From positions 1-36,010 of the forward strand of contig CAMKDG010000025.1 in assembly GCA_946411205.1 (NCBI GenBank): a DNA stretch of 36,010 bases, written 5' to 3'. The notes beneath the pieces were generated by a model. That model was not told the origin of the DNA and made no database searches. It worked only from the letters and a program-made list of their open reading frames with translations. A program made the translations under genes and the position numbers. Shown piece by piece: positions 7,836-15,356 of the stretch (positions within the stretch are counted from its first letter, which is position 1; every line of letters begins with the position of its first letter). Origin of the DNA: an uncultured Desulfotomaculum sp. Lineage in GTDB: Bacteria > Bacillota > Desulfotomaculia > Desulfotomaculales > Desulfotomaculaceae.

Positions 7836-9380
7836 ATGGGTGCACAGGTTCAGGTTTTAGTTAAAAAGAATTCCTATCACGATTCTGTTACTTTAATGGC
7901 CCTCTCAGGTAAGGTTACGGCCTTATCCCAGGTGCAGGAAGCGGTTGTTGCCATGGCAACTGACATGAATAAAGAGCTGCTCCAAAGCGTAGGTATGTTG
8001 ACAGCTGAGGCGGCGTCCTGTGGTGCCAATGATTTAGTGATTGCTATTAAAGCGGCTAGTCTAGAAGCTTGTACCGAAGGGATTAAGGCTGCTGAAGAAA
8101 TGCTGGTCAAAAGGAAAACCGGTAAAAAGACCGACGCACCTAGGCCCGCAACTATTCGTTCAGCAGTGAAGGAAACACCCGCTGCCAATATCGCCATTAT
8201 TTCCGTTCCCGGCGAACATGCTGCTCGGGAAGCCAGAGAAGCTTTACAGAATGGCCTACACGTGCTCTTATTTAGCGATAATGTCTCCATCGAGGATGAG
8301 AAGATGCTGAAAGAGTTAGCCCACAGCCATGGCCTGCTAATGATGGGGCCCGACTGTGGTACCGCTATCATTAATCATGTGGGTCTGTGTTTTGCCAACA
8401 AGGTGCGTCACGGCAACATTGGCATTGTGGGTGCATCCGGCACTGGACTGCAGGAGATTACTGTTCTGATTGACCGTTTTGGCAGTGGTGTATCGCAGGT
8501 TATCGGTACCGGCGGCAGAGATCTGAGCGAGCAGATTGGCGGCATTATGATGCTTGATGCCTTGGACGCTCTAGGTCAGGATGAACTGACGGAAGTCATT
8601 GTATTAGTTTCTAAACCACCTGCCAAATCCGTTGCGGAAAAAATCCTGGACCGCGCTAAGGAAATAGAAAAACCCGTAGTCGTCTGTTTTATTAACGGCG
8701 ATACGGCTCAAATCGAAGCTGCTGGCGCTTATGCCGCTCACAGCCTGGAAGATGCGGCGTGGCAAGCAGTTCAGTTAGCCAAAAAGGAGCAACCCCTTAC
8801 GGCTAACCAAGATGACGCTACACCAATCCTGGCAGCAGCAACGAAGGCCAAGCTTCAGGCAGGACAAAAATATGTCCGTGGTTTGTATTGCGGCGGCACA
8901 TTATGCGATGAGGCTCAGAATATTGTGAAACGTTCCGTTGGCACGGTGTACAGCAACATTGCCAAGCAGGAAGTGTATCGGTTGCCTGATCCCCAGGAGA
9001 GCCGGGAGCATACTTTTATCGACTTAGGGGATGACACTTTCACAGTGGGCCGACCCCACCCGATGATAGAACCTAGTTTGCGTTTAGCCAGGCTGGTACA
9101 GGAGGCAAAGGACCCGGAAGTGGCCGTTATCCTATTGGATATTGTACTGGGCTATGGTGCACATAGCGACCCAGCCGGCGTTATTTTGCCGGCAATTCTT
9201 GAGGCAAGGAAGCTAGCTGCCGCCGAGGGGCGTTATCTGAAGATGATTGCTTATGTGTGTGGTACCGGCAGTGACAAACAGAATAAGGTCGAGCAGGAGC
9301 ACAAACTGGCCACAGCCGGTGTGACTTTGGCAGAAAGCAACGCAGCGGCAGCGAGGTTGGCGGCTGCCATCGTATCGTAA
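7836..9380 (+). CDS. fdrA: FdrA/AllF, acyl-CoA-synthetase-like carbamoyltransferase subunit
   Basis: FdrA-type protein of 514 residues, full length, starting with ATG behind GAGGAGGG, 21 bp after allH. Its architecture is like succinyl-CoA synthetase alpha/beta fusions. A CoA-ligase-like nucleotide-fold segment reads GIVGASGTGLQEI, followed by GTGGRDLSEQIGG. A catalytic-loop-like MGPDCGTAII precedes these, and the C-terminal part has VILLDIVLGYGAHSDPAG. In E. coli the homologue is a subunit of oxamate carbamoyltransferase. It likely provides the phosphate or carbamoyl-phosphate site of the complex (inference). It was formerly annotated as a suppressor of FtsH mutations, which is not its metabolic role. 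Confidence 0.92.
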   Translation: MGAQVQVLVKKNSYHDSVTLMALSGKVTALSQVQEAVVAMATDMNKELLQSVGMLTAEAASCGANDLVIAIKAASLEACTEGIKAAEEMLVKRKTGKKTDAPRPATIRSAVKETPAANIAIISVPGEHAAREAREALQNGLHVLLFSDNVSIEDEKMLKELAHSHGLLMMGPDCGTAIINHVGLCFANKVRHGNIGIVGASGTGLQEITVLIDRFGSGVSQVIGTGGRDLSEQIGGIMMLDALDALGQDELTEVIVLVSKPPAKSVAEKILDRAKEIEKPVVVCFINGDTAQIEAAGAYAAHSLEDAAWQAVQLAKKEQPLTANQDDATPILAAATKAKLQAGQKYVRGLYCGGTLCDEAQNIVKRSVGTVYSNIAKQEVYRLPDPQESREHTFIDLGDDTFTVGRPHPMIEPSLRLARLVQEAKDPEVAVILLDIVLGYGAHSDPAGVILPAILEARKLAAAEGRYLKMIAYVCGTGSDKQNKVEQEHKLATAGVTLAESNAAAARLAAAIVS

Positions 9381-9393
9381 AGGGGGAGCACAA

Positions 9394-10836
9394 ATGGGCA
9401 ATGTGAAAGAACTGTTCCAACAAAAGCTAACAGCCCTTACCATTGGCACTTCCATTTTTCAGGAGGATTTGGAGCAACAGGGTGTAGAGGTTATTCAACT
9501 GGATTGGCAACCCGCTGCTGGCGGAAATATGGCGTTACTTAAGGCGCTGGATAAGCTAGCAATGAATGAAAGGGTTCAGGAAGCCAATGCTCGGGCAGTT
9601 GAAATCATGCTGAGCGCCAACCCAATTTTGGTGGATATAGATGCTGCCAGCAAGGTTATTCCCGGCATGACCCGGTACACGATTTTACACTCCGGGCCGC
9701 CGATCACCTGGGAGCGAATGTGTGGTCCGATGCAAGGCGCTGTCATTGGTGCGTTACTCTATGAGGGCTTGGCGGGCAACGAAGAGGAGGCCGTAGCACT
9801 GGCCGGCTCAGGCAAGATTACCTTTGCCCCTTGCCATGAGTACGGTGCGGTAGGTCCCATGGCCGGGATTATTTCAGCCTCCATGCCGGTTCATGTGGTG
9901 CAGAACCAAACCCATGGCAATTTCAGCTATTGTACAGTTAACGAAGGTTTAGGCAAGGTGCTACGGTATGGTGCCTTTAACGAAGAAGTACTTACCCGAT
10001 TAAAATGGATTGCCGAAGAGTTGGCTCCAGCGATGAAAGCGGCCCTTGCCCTGTCCGGCGGCATCGATTTGCGCAGCCTGATTGCCCAGGCCCTTCATAT
10101 GGGGGATGAATGCCACAACCGCAACAAGGCAGGCAGTAGTCTCTTTGTCCGCCTGATCGCGCCCTACTTCCTGAAAGCTGACATTCCCCGAGATGTAGCA
10201 GTCCGAGTGTTGGAATTTATCCAGAGTAACGATCATTACTTTCTCAACCTGTCCATGCCAGCCTGCAAAGCGGCCATGGATGCCGCCCATGGTATTCCCT
10301 ACTCCAGCATTGTAACAACCATGGCCCGCAACGGCGTGGATTTTGGTATCCGAGTTAGCGGTTGTCCTAGTGATCGGTGGTTCACCGGCCCTGCCCAAAT
10401 GATTGAAGGTCTTTTATTCCCAGGTTTTACGGCCAGTGATGCCAATCCGGATATCGGTGACAGCGCCATTACGGAAACCATGGGAATTGGCGGGTTTGCC
10501 ATGGGCGGCGCTCCTGCCATCGTTCAGTTTGTCGGTGGTACCGTAGAGGAAGCTATCGCGTACAGTCTGCAAATGTATGAAATAACCACTGGCGAAAACC
10601 CCAATTATTCCATCCCAAACCTAGATTTTCGTGGTGCACCGACCGGTATTGATATTTGTAAGGTGGTACAAAGTGGTCGACTACCCATCATCAATACCGG
10701 AATGGCCCATAAGAAAGCAGGGATCGGACAGGTGGGCGCGGGTTTGGTCAGCCCGCCTCGTGAATGCTTCAACAGTGCGCTGCTGGCGTTATACGAATGT
10801 ATTGAGGCGGAAGAGGTGAGCGGCAGCAATGGATAA
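9394..10836 (+). CDS. allG: DUF1116 protein, AllG-like carbamoyltransferase subunit
   Basis: DUF1116 protein of 480 residues starting behind AAGGGGGAG, 13 bp after fdrA. Recognisable family segments are GPPITWERMCGPMQGAV, CHEYGAVGPMAGIISAS, VVQNQTHGNFSYCTVNEGLG and the Gly-rich MGIGGFAMGGAPAIVQFVGG. E. coli YlbE (AllG) is the third component of oxamate carbamoyltransferase. Length and motifs look complete. Its last 8 bases overlap the start of the carbamate kinase gene, so translational coupling with the enzyme that consumes carbamoyl phosphate is likely. Confidence 0.92.
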   Translation: MGNVKELFQQKLTALTIGTSIFQEDLEQQGVEVIQLDWQPAAGGNMALLKALDKLAMNERVQEANARAVEIMLSANPILVDIDAASKVIPGMTRYTILHSGPPITWERMCGPMQGAVIGALLYEGLAGNEEEAVALAGSGKITFAPCHEYGAVGPMAGIISASMPVHVVQNQTHGNFSYCTVNEGLGKVLRYGAFNEEVLTRLKWIAEELAPAMKAALALSGGIDLRSLIAQALHMGDECHNRNKAGSSLFVRLIAPYFLKADIPRDVAVRVLEFIQSNDHYFLNLSMPACKAAMDAAHGIPYSSIVTTMARNGVDFGIRVSGCPSDRWFTGPAQMIEGLLFPGFTASDANPDIGDSAITETMGIGGFAMGGAPAIVQFVGGTVEEAIAYSLQMYEITTGENPNYSIPNLDFRGAPTGIDICKVVQSGRLPIINTGMAHKKAGIGQVGAGLVSPPRECFNSALLALYECIEAEEVSGSNG

Positions 10837-11770
10837 GACAATTGTTCTGGCCTTTGGTGGTAATGCCATTGTAAAGTCCTGGGAAAAAGGGTCTCGCGAT
10901 GAGCAATGGAACAATATTAAAAAAACTTGCCAAACCGTAGCGGAATTACTAAAACAGGGGCATCGTATTGTCATTACCCATGGGAATGGGCCGCAAGCAG
11001 GCAATATTCTGATAAAAAATGAGATGGCTAAAGACATTTTGCCAGCCATGCCGCTGGACGTAATTGTTTCCAACACCCAGGGCGCCATTGGTTACGCCAT
11101 TGCCCAGACAATGGGTAACTACTTTGCCAGCATCGGGCTGGATATTCCTGTTGTCGCAATTGTTACCCAGGTGGTTGTTCATCCTGACGACCCAGCCTTT
11201 GAGATGCCGACTAAATTCATTGGACCCTTCTTTTCGCGTGAAGAAGCCCAGGCAATTATGCAGCAAAAGGGCCATATCATGCGGGAGGACAGCGGCAGAG
11301 GTTGGCGACGGGTAGTTCCGTCGCCGGAACCGATAGAAATTATCGAGAAGCAGACGATCAAAAAACTGTTGGATGAAGGTGTATTGGTTGTAGCTGTGGG
11401 TGGCGGCGGTATCCCTGTGGTGCGCAGCGAAGCGGGCTTAGCCGGTGTGGAAGCGGTCATTGACAAAGATATGGCCGGACAATGCCTGGCAGATGATATC
11501 GGTGCAGACATGCTGATAGTACTCACCGAAGTTGACAGAGTTTGTATCAACTTTGGTAAGCCAGATCAAAAGGAACTGCCCCACATGACGGTTGCTGAGG
11601 CCAAGAGGTACCAAGAAGCAGGGCAGTTTCCGCCAGGGAGTATGGGGCCAAAGGTCGAGGCTGCTATTCGCTTTGCCCTTTCTGGGGCTGGGCGTCAGAG
11701 CGCTATCGTTTCCTTGGAAAATGCACATAAAGTATTCACCGGTGAACGGGGTACGATCATAACACAGTGA
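10829..11770 (+). CDS. arcC: Carbamate kinase
   Basis: Catalyses carbamoyl phosphate + ADP to ATP + carbamate, which decomposes to ammonia and CO2. Its 313 residues match the usual 300-315. Motifs of the amino acid kinase fold are LAFGGNAI at the N-terminus, VITHGNGPQAGN, VAVGGGGIPV and the C-terminal PGSMGPKVEAAIRFA. It is the last gene of the carbamoyltransferase operon, so it is the functional counterpart of catabolic E. coli AllK rather than of the arginine deiminase pathway; no arcA or arcB is present in the window. It is the inferred energy-conserving step of the locus. Confidence 0.96.
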   Translation: MDKTIVLAFGGNAIVKSWEKGSRDEQWNNIKKTCQTVAELLKQGHRIVITHGNGPQAGNILIKNEMAKDILPAMPLDVIVSNTQGAIGYAIAQTMGNYFASIGLDIPVVAIVTQVVVHPDDPAFEMPTKFIGPFFSREEAQAIMQQKGHIMREDSGRGWRRVVPSPEPIEIIEKQTIKKLLDEGVLVVAVGGGGIPVVRSEAGLAGVEAVIDKDMAGQCLADDIGADMLIVLTEVDRVCINFGKPDQKELPHMTVAEAKRYQEAGQFPPGSMGPKVEAAIRFALSGAGRQSAIVSLENAHKVFTGERGTIITQ

Positions 11771-11800
11771 GTTGTCTGGTGAGACAAATACTTAATAAGT

Positions 11801-11850
11801 AGAACCTTGCATGTAGATCAATCCAACATGTAAGGTTCTTTGTTTGTTTT
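11801..11850 (+). terminator. Intrinsic terminator of the carbamoyltransferase operon
   Basis: Perfect 14-bp stem AGAACCTTGCATGT / ACATGTAAGGTTCT with an 11-base loop, apart from a single G/A offset. It is followed by TTGTTTGTTTTATTTT. It lies 30 bp after the carbamate kinase stop. Confidence 0.88.
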
Positions 11851-11866
11851 ATTTTAGAAATAGAAT

Positions 11867-11875
11867 TGGTATAAT
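11867..11875 (+). promoter_or_regulatory. Putative extended -10 promoter for degV
   Basis: TGGTATAAT is an extended -10 element with no clear -35. Transcription from here would give a leader of about 235 bases before degV, containing the strong hairpin at 12026-12077. The stretch 11881-12025 otherwise shows nothing I recognise. Confidence 0.35.
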
Positions 11876-12025
11876 GTAGAATAAAGTACTCTAACTCCGG
11901 TCATTTTCCCCGACGTATCAATAAACCTAGCAGACATATTTTCAAATACAGAGGATTGACAGACCAACAGAAAACAGTGGAAATCATTAGGCGAGGGCTA
12001 AAGATTTTTCGATAAAAAGAAAAAC

Positions 12026-12077
12026 AATAGTAAAAAGTATGCCCTTTGTGGTAAAGGAAAGCATACTTTTTACTATT
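12026..12077 (+). terminator. Very strong leader hairpin before degV
   Basis: Perfect 17-bp arms AATAGTAAAAAGTATGC / GCATACTTTTTACTATT enclose a second CCTTT/AAAGG helix. The arms are A-rich on the left and T-rich on the right, as in intrinsic terminators that work in both directions. It ends 40 bases before the degV start, so it is either an insulator after the upstream operon or an attenuator in the degV leader. Confidence 0.6.
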
Positions 12078-12117
12078 TAATGTATGCAAATTGTATCAGT
12101 ATGGGAGGTATCCATCA

Positions 12118-12978
12118 TTGGCTATTAAAATTGTCACAGACAGCACTTCCTACATGCCGCACCATTTACGAGAGGAATATGAACTATCCGTTGTCTCCCT
12201 GGGAGTTACCATCGATTCAGAAACCCTGCGGGAAGAAGAGATAGAAAATAGCAGCTTTTATGATCAGATGGCGAAGGCGAAGTCCATTCCTACCTCTTCC
12301 CAACCAGCCCCCCAGGAATTTTACAACGTTTTTGAACACCATATCAAGAATAACCATGCCGTTGTGGGTATTTTTCTCTCCTCGGCTATGAGTGGTACCT
12401 ATTCCACCGCTTGTATGGTTAAAAATATGCTGCTGGAAAAATATCCTTCTGCCAGGATAGAAATCGTGGATTCCCGATCAAATTGTTTAGAGCTTGGTTT
12501 TGCCGTGCTGGCAGCGGCCAGGGCCGCTAAGGCAGATAAATCGATGGAGGAAGTGCTGGCCCAAGCCCAATTTGTCATGAACCGCAGCCGGTTCCTATTT
12601 GTACCGGACACCCTGCAATATTTACAAAAGGGTGGCCGTATTGGAGGAGCAGCGGCACTTTTAGGTTCTCTGCTGCAAATACGCCCGATATTGACTGTGA
12701 TTGACGGGAAGACGGCCTTGCTCAGTAAAGTCAGGAAGAAAGAACGGGCTATTCAGGAAATTAGCAAAATGTTTCTATCAGACATAGAACAAAGAGGGCT
12801 GGGAGAGGCCGCTATTCATCACATTAATTTCCCCAGGGAAGCTCAAAATCTCGCTCAGCAGTTGGCAGAAAAGACTGGCACAGTTTTGCCAATATATCCT
12901 ATCGGTCCTGTTATTGGTTTGCACGTAGGTCCAGGGACATTGGGAATTGTTTATTATACCCGTGAGAAAAGGGACTAG
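12118..12978 (+). CDS. DegV family fatty-acid-binding protein
   Basis: DegV/EDD-fold protein of 286 residues. DegV proteins bind fatty acids, and FakB members present them to the kinase FakA for phosphorylation. TTG 12118 is the start: GGGAGG lies 9 bases upstream and the protein then begins AIKIVTDSTSYMP as in the family. The ORF-track start at 12091 would place the ribosome site inside the gene. Motifs are SSAMSGTYSTA, VDSRSNCLELGFAVLAAA and LQYLQKGGRIGGAAALLGSLLQIRPILTV. No fakA neighbour is in the window. It is a single-gene unit with a terminator overlapping its stop. Confidence 0.92.
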   Translation: MAIKIVTDSTSYMPHHLREEYELSVVSLGVTIDSETLREEEIENSSFYDQMAKAKSIPTSSQPAPQEFYNVFEHHIKNNHAVVGIFLSSAMSGTYSTACMVKNMLLEKYPSARIEIVDSRSNCLELGFAVLAAARAAKADKSMEEVLAQAQFVMNRSRFLFVPDTLQYLQKGGRIGGAAALLGSLLQIRPILTVIDGKTALLSKVRKKERAIQEISKMFLSDIEQRGLGEAAIHHINFPREAQNLAQQLAEKTGTVLPIYPIGPVIGLHVGPGTLGIVYYTREKRD

Positions 12979-13001
12979 CCCAAAATAACGGCCTAGTCCC
13001 T
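12970..13001. terminator. Bidirectional terminator between degV and the 4Fe-4S gene
   Basis: Perfect stem AGGGACTAG / CTAGTCCCT between convergent genes. The left arm contains the degV stop codon. T-rich tracts follow in both directions, so it can serve both genes. Confidence 0.7.
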
Positions 13002-13012
13002 CTTACTTATAC

Positions 13013-13708
13013 TTACTTCACTTTTCCCTCTACAGAAATAACCACTTCTCGCACGGGAACCTCTTTACCAGCCATTTCCAGAGCTTTTTTCAGAAGTATG
13101 GCAATACCACCACAGCAGGGTACTTCCATACGGGCTACCACAATGGTTTTGAGGTCGTTATGGGAAATAATTTGCGCTAATTTTTCCACATACCCTTGGG
13201 TATTATCCAGCTTCGGACAAGCAATGGCAATAGCCCGGTTTTTCACCAGCTTTTCCTGAAAATCTCCATAGGCGGCCATTACACAATCAGCACAGAGGAG
13301 TAAATTTGCATCCTTAAAGTAAGGTGCCGTGGGATTTACCAGATGAAGCTGGATGGGCCACTGACGCAGCCGGGATGCTTGACTACCGTTGGCGACAGGA
13401 GTTTCCTCAACTCGCTCAATGACTCGGGTATGGGAAGAAGGGCAACCACAGGCTGAGGTAGTTTCTGCCGGAGCTTTTAGTTTAATGTTAGCTCTTGTTG
13501 TGTCAAAGGACTCAGTTTCTTTTTCCACCAATTGAATGGCATCCATGGGACATTGGGGTAAGCACATGCCTAAGCCGTCGCAGTAGGATTCAGAAACCAG
13601 TGTTGCCTTGCCCTCTATTAATTGTAGTGCTCCCTGCATACAGGCACTGGTGCAAAGACCGCAACCAATACACTTATCATGATCTATTTGAATAACTTTA
13701 CGTTTCAT
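13013..13708 (-). CDS. 4Fe-4S dicluster ferredoxin-type protein
   Basis: Iron-sulfur protein of 231 residues with ATG behind AAGGAGG. The N-terminal 60 residues hold two 4Fe-4S motifs: CIGCGLCTSAC, and a modified CDGLGMCLPQCPMDAI in which the first spacing is longer than the classical CxxCxxC. After a linker, a C-terminal domain of about 130 residues carries further cysteines (LLLCADCVMAA, AIACPKLDN, VPCCGGIAILL). These could bind another metal centre or be redox active. Such proteins occur widely in clostridia and sulfate reducers, sometimes near hybrid-cluster protein genes. The likely role is electron transfer, partner unknown. Confidence 0.85.
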   Translation of the reverse strand: MKRKVIQIDHDKCIGCGLCTSACMQGALQLIEGKATLVSESYCDGLGMCLPQCPMDAIQLVEKETESFDTTRANIKLKAPAETTSACGCPSSHTRVIERVEETPVANGSQASRLRQWPIQLHLVNPTAPYFKDANLLLCADCVMAAYGDFQEKLVKNRAIAIACPKLDNTQGYVEKLAQIISHNDLKTIVVARMEVPCCGGIAILLKKALEMAGKEVPVREVVISVEGKVK

Positions 13709-13807
13709 TTAATAGCCTCCTTAAGAATACTTCTTTTATTTGATTCTTATTATAGAAAAAAAATTAGTAGAAAAGTGTTAGCTAGATCACTTTTGCAGTG
13801 TAAATTT

Positions 13808-13829
13808 TGTCTCACGGAGACATTTTTTT
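13808..13829 (+). promoter_or_regulatory. Hairpin or operator in the divergent intergenic region
   Basis: TGTCTC-acg-GAGACA followed by seven T residues. On the + strand this looks like a short intrinsic terminator with no + strand gene before it, so it may end a short leader or act as a dyad operator for the 4Fe-4S gene. A TATAAT at 13860-13865 is a possible -10 for the phosphoesterase. Confidence 0.35.
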
Positions 13830-13923
13830 GATTGTTGTGCTTGGAGAATCGTTTCAGGTTATAATAATATCTCAGATAATTAAATTTTAATTCTATAAAT
13901 GAAAAATAAAAAAGGAGTTTGTT

Positions 13924-14949
13924 ATGAGACTGGGATTTTCGATAATTCTTCTTCTCTATACTTTATTAAATTGGTTAGTGGGCAGGCAAATTTTGGATCT
14001 ATTAAAGGTAAATAAAATTGCTTTTTGGGTAGTCTTTATTATCTTGGCCTACTCGCCCCTATTGACGAGGTTAGGCTGGGTGAAATTTTTAAACGTATTT
14101 GGTAACTATTGGATGGTATTTTTTTATTACGCGGTGTTGGTGGCTTTTATAGGTTTATTTATTAAGAACACTCCGTTTATTGTTGGCTGCTATGTGCTTA
14201 TCTTCATCGCCATTATTTATGGGGTTGTCCATGCAAAAGAGATTAAACTACAGCCCTACGAAATTGTTATTCCTAAAAAAGCCAGCGATTTGCATGTGGT
14301 TATGCTAGCTGATATTCACATTGATAGTGCTAAAGGTAGTAACTACGTAGATAAAATGGTGCAGGACATTAATGCCCTCCAGCCAGATCTGGTGCTTTTG
14401 GCCGGGGATATTTTTGATGATCGGGATATTACAATTCTCAAAAAACAAAAAGAAACCTTACAGGCAATTCGAGCAAAATATGGGGTTTATGGCGTGCTGG
14501 GCAACCATGAATACTACAGTGGCAATCTGGATGAGATGATTAAGACCTTTCAGGAAGCCAATATCAAGATTCTTAAAGATGAGGTTGCTGAGGTAGCAGG
14601 GGTTTATTTAGTAGGTAGAGAGGACGCACACAAAACCAGAAAGAGCCTGAAGGAGTTACTGCACACAGTAGATCTAGAGAAGCCTATTATTCTCTTGGAC
14701 CACCAACCCGTTGCCCTAGAAGAGGCCAGAGAAAACGGGGTTGATTTACAGCTTTCAGGGCATACCCACAGGGGGCAGTTTTTCCCCAATCAGCTTATCA
14801 CCAAAAGAATTTATGAGATAGACTATGGTTATTTGGCGAAAGGTAATTTACAAGTGATTGTTTCTTCGGGTTACGGGACTTGGGGACCCCCGGTCCGCAT
14901 CGGTACCCAATCGGAAATTGTTGATATCAAGATGAAGTTTGCCCAATAG
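13924..14949 (+). CDS. Membrane-anchored metallophosphoesterase
   Basis: Calcineurin-like phosphoesterase of the YkuE/YaeI type, 341 residues; ATG behind AAAGGAG. Four hydrophobic helices occupy about residues 1-105. The dinuclear-metal domain follows: DIHIDS, LLAGDIFDD, GNHEYY, LDHQPVA and LSGHTHRGQFF, with all metal ligands present. Relatives with this topology hydrolyse phospholipid-type phosphodiesters at the membrane (YaeI acts on UDP-diacylglucosamine-like substrates), but the substrate here is not determined. Single gene; downstream G/C-rich repeats followed by CTTTTTCTTTT (about 14970-15003) may end transcription. Confidence 0.93.
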   Translation: MRLGFSIILLLYTLLNWLVGRQILDLLKVNKIAFWVVFIILAYSPLLTRLGWVKFLNVFGNYWMVFFYYAVLVAFIGLFIKNTPFIVGCYVLIFIAIIYGVVHAKEIKLQPYEIVIPKKASDLHVVMLADIHIDSAKGSNYVDKMVQDINALQPDLVLLAGDIFDDRDITILKKQKETLQAIRAKYGVYGVLGNHEYYSGNLDEMIKTFQEANIKILKDEVAEVAGVYLVGREDAHKTRKSLKELLHTVDLEKPIILLDHQPVALEEARENGVDLQLSGHTHRGQFFPNQLITKRIYEIDYGYLAKGNLQVIVSSGYGTWGPPVRIGTQSEIVDIKMKFAQ

Positions 14950-15076
14950 CTGTGCTGATAAATAATAGGCTGGCGGTTGCTTACGCCGTTGGCTTTTTCT
15001 TTTCTACCGACATAGGACAAACAGGCTTGACATATGTTTTTACTAGGAAGCCATGCAATGGGGAGGTAGAAGGGAA

Positions 15077-15169
15077 ATGGACCTAACCGTTTTTGAAATT
15101 TATATCTATCACATGGCCTTGCTATTCTATATATTGGCTGTTTGCCAATGGAATTGTCCAGATCGTTAA
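15077..15169 (+). CDS. Possible 30-residue small membrane protein
   Basis: ORF too short for the track. ATG is preceded by GGGGAGG at a spacing of 10, and the product opens MDLTVFEIYIYHMALLFYILAV, a single hydrophobic helix, with a short polar end WNCPDR. A terminator-like hairpin follows 14 bases later. The compact unit of ribosome site, ORF and terminator is the only support; I know no homologue. The rest of 14950-15356 shows no gene. Confidence 0.35.
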   Translation: MDLTVFEIYIYHMALLFYILAVCQWNCPDR

Positions 15170-15182
15170 AGGTACTAACCGT

Positions 15183-15210
15183 AAGGGGCTTCGGAGGAGG
15201 CTCCTTTTTA
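15183..15210 (+). terminator. Intrinsic terminator candidate
   Basis: Stem AAGGGGC / GCTCCTT (one G-U pair) with a 10-base loop, then TTTTTATTT. It could end the small ORF at 15077 or read-through from the phosphoesterase gene. Confidence 0.6.
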
Positions 15211-15356
15211 TTTAACAAAATCATTCTTTATACTTCTAAATATATTGTTAAGGATCAAGAATTTTTGCTTTTAGAAGGGATAAACTACATCAAGTTGCAA
15301 ATTACCCGATCATGGGCTATTAAACAATGAATTACTAGAAGAAAGAAGGGTAGCTA

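Noticed and set aside
11901-12089. 62-residue minus-strand ORF before degV
   Set aside because: It starts inside the long hairpin, lacks a ribosome site and shows no recognisable sequence.
15142-15330. ORF of 62 residues
   Set aside because: It spans the terminator at 15183-15210, lacks a ribosome site and reads as random sequence.
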